Shown here in pieces: positions 3,909-5,008 of a stretch of DNA of 5,008 nt. The DNA lies in assembly GCA_030605805.1 (NCBI GenBank), contig JAUWHQ010000112.1, forward strand, positions 1 through 5,008, written 5' to 3'. Under the pieces are notes generated by a model. The model saw nothing but the letters and a program-made list of their open reading frames with translations. It ran no database searches and was not told where the DNA came from. Origin of the DNA: Methanosarcinales archaeon (GTDB taxonomy: Archaea; Halobacteriota; Methanosarcinia; Methanosarcinales; Methanogasteraceae). Both the position numbers and the translations under genes were made by a program. Positions within the stretch are counted from its first letter, which is position 1. Each line of letters begins with the position of its first letter.

Positions 3909-5008
3909 ATTTCAACAATCAGCGAAAAGATACTGAGCAGGGCATCAGGAACCGATGCACTGGCTGGCGACTTCGTGCTCGCAGATATCGACTGTGCGAT
4001 GGCGCACGACGGGACCAGCGTGCTTGCGTTAAAGGCGTTTACAGAGATGGGGGCAGGCAGGGTCTGGAATCCTGACCGGATCGTGATCCCTTTCGATCAC
4101 ATCGTCCCGTCGAACAAGGAGACCACATCAGAACTCCACCGTAAGGTGCGGGAATGGGTGCGAAAGCAGGGCATCCCCAATTTCTTTGATATCGGCGAGG
4201 GCATCTGTCACCAGATCGTCGCAGAACGGTTCGCACGCCCCGGAATGCTGATCGTTGGCGCAGACTCACATTCATGCACCTACGGAGCACTCGGAGCATT
4301 TGGAACAGGAATCGGCGCCACCGAGATGGCGGAAGTCTTTGCATCGGGAAAGCTCTGGTTTCGGGTGCCGCAGTCGATCAGGATCACGGTGGAGGGCGCG
4401 CTCGGAGACCGGGTGGGTGCGAAGGACATGACACTGCATCTCATCGGCAGGATCGGATCAGGCGGCGCAACATACAATGCGGTTGAATATTATGGCGAAA
4501 CGATCGTGGGTCTCTCGATTTCAGGGAGGATGACGCTCTGCAACATGAGTGTCGAGATGGGCGCAAAGGCAGGGATCGTGCCTCCTGACGGGAAGACGTT
4601 TGATTTTCTGAAAGATCGCCCTCACTCTGTCTATGCTGACCCTGACGCATCATACATGGATGAATTATTCTTTGATGTGACCGATCTCGAGCCACAGGTC
4701 GCACTCCCACATGCCGTTGACAATGTGCAGCCGGTTGGCGATGTTGAGGGGACGCCTGTTGATCAGGTCTTCATCGGATCGTGCACGAACGGCAGGTTTG
4801 AGGACCTGAAGGCGGCAGCAGACATCCTTAACGGGAAGAAGGTCTGCGTGCGGACGGTCGTTGCGCCCGCATCCAGATCGGTGCTGATAGAGGCGGTCGA
4901 TGCGGGCGTCGTGAGCACACTTCTTTCGGCGGGCGCAGTGATACTCCCGCCCGGATGCGGTCCGTGTCTTGGTGCGCATCAGGGTGTGCTCGGCGAGGGC
5001 GAGGTCTG
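3909..5008 (+). CDS. leuC: 3-isopropylmalate dehydratase / homoaconitase large subunit, C-terminal end missing
   Basis: The frame runs from 3909 to the right edge (366 residues seen; archaeal relatives have about 420, so roughly 50 are missing). Enzymes of this family isomerise 2-isopropylmalate to 3-isopropylmalate (leucine) or act on homoaconitate-type substrates (2-oxosuberate for coenzyme B), together with a small subunit. Visible blocks are MAHDGTSV (31-38), FDHIVPSNKE, GADSHSCTYGALGAFGTGIG (the aconitase signature), and cluster cysteines C292 (GSCTNGR), C350 and C353 (PPGCGPCLG) for one [4Fe-4S]. Length and motifs match the archaeal form. The first codon is ATT: numbering from it gives M/I-STISEKILSRASG, the usual N terminus, and a GAGGG lies 6 nt upstream. 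The first ordinary starts, GTG at 3975 and ATG at 3999, would delete the conserved N-terminal 22-30 residues. Substrate is undecided because the small-subunit loop that sets specificity is outside the window; nearby ilvC mildly favours leucine synthesis. Confidence 0.93.
   Translation, partial: MSTISEKILSRASGTDALAGDFVLADIDCAMAHDGTSVLALKAFTEMGAGRVWNPDRIVIPFDHIVPSNKETTSELHRKVREWVRKQGIPNFFDIGEGICHQIVAERFARPGMLIVGADSHSCTYGALGAFGTGIGATEMAEVFASGKLWFRVPQSIRITVEGALGDRVGAKDMTLHLIGRIGSGGATYNAVEYYGETIVGLSISGRMTLCNMSVEMGAKAGIVPPDGKTFDFLKDRPHSVYADPDASYMDELFFDVTDLEPQVALPHAVDNVQPVGDVEGTPVDQVFIGSCTNGRFEDLKAAADILNGKKVCVRTVVAPASRSVLIEAVDAGVVSTLLSAGAVILPPGCGPCLGAHQGVLGEGEV

Noticed and set aside
4039..4979. Several minus-strand open frames under the dehydratase gene
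   Set aside because: All are antisense to a frame with continuous aconitase-family homology, and are Arg/Cys/Ser-rich in the way typical of shadow frames.

Overview
The window is a gene-dense stretch of archaeal chromosome. It probably comes from a methanogen-related euryarchaeon (Halobacteriota, Methanomicrobia- or Syntrophoarchaeia-like). The evidence is a set of small minus-strand genes resembling families I know only from archaea, mostly methanogens (DUF2117, DUF2098 and a tiny CxxC/CxxC zinc-ribbon protein). Archaeal-style TATA elements and an archaeal-type IPM dehydratase/homoaconitase large subunit agree with this. The lineage is inferred from recalled family resemblance, not from a search.

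Left side (1-1171, minus strand): a tight four-gene operon reading leftward out of the window. The order of transcription is a 50-aa zinc-ribbon protein, a 159-aa conserved-looking unknown, a DUF2098-like protein and a DUF2117-like protein cut by the window edge. Consecutive genes overlap by 20, 4 and 4 bp, so translational coupling is likely. None of the four has an assigned function that I can recall.

Centre (1172-2390): a 143-bp divergent intergenic region carries a good TATA box for the leftward operon and a weaker one for the rightward gene ilvC. IlvC is a complete class I ketol-acid reductoisomerase for branched-chain amino acid synthesis. All catalytic residues are present, but there is a short insertion beside the cofactor-specificity loop. 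A perfect 9-bp hairpin followed by T-rich sequence ends the ilvC transcript.

Right side (about 2392-5008, plus strand): a lipoprotein-like membrane protein has an NTF2-like outer domain, one membrane helix, a glycine-rich linker and an Ig-like C-terminal domain. It is followed after 9 bp by a 16-cysteine, four-cluster ferredoxin of the CooF/HycB type. Next comes the large subunit of a 3-isopropylmalate dehydratase/homoaconitase-family enzyme, which runs off the right edge. ilvC and this last gene both fit branched-chain amino acid synthesis; the last could instead serve the 2-oxosuberate branch of coenzyme B synthesis.

The most unusual signal concerns translation starts. The dehydratase gene has no ATG, GTG or TTG at its conserved N terminus but has ATT six bases after a GAGGG ribosome-binding site. 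The lipoprotein gene shows a parallel case with ATC after GGGGG. Both starts lie close to a shared CGATAAAAA element that might instead be a promoter for leaderless transcripts.
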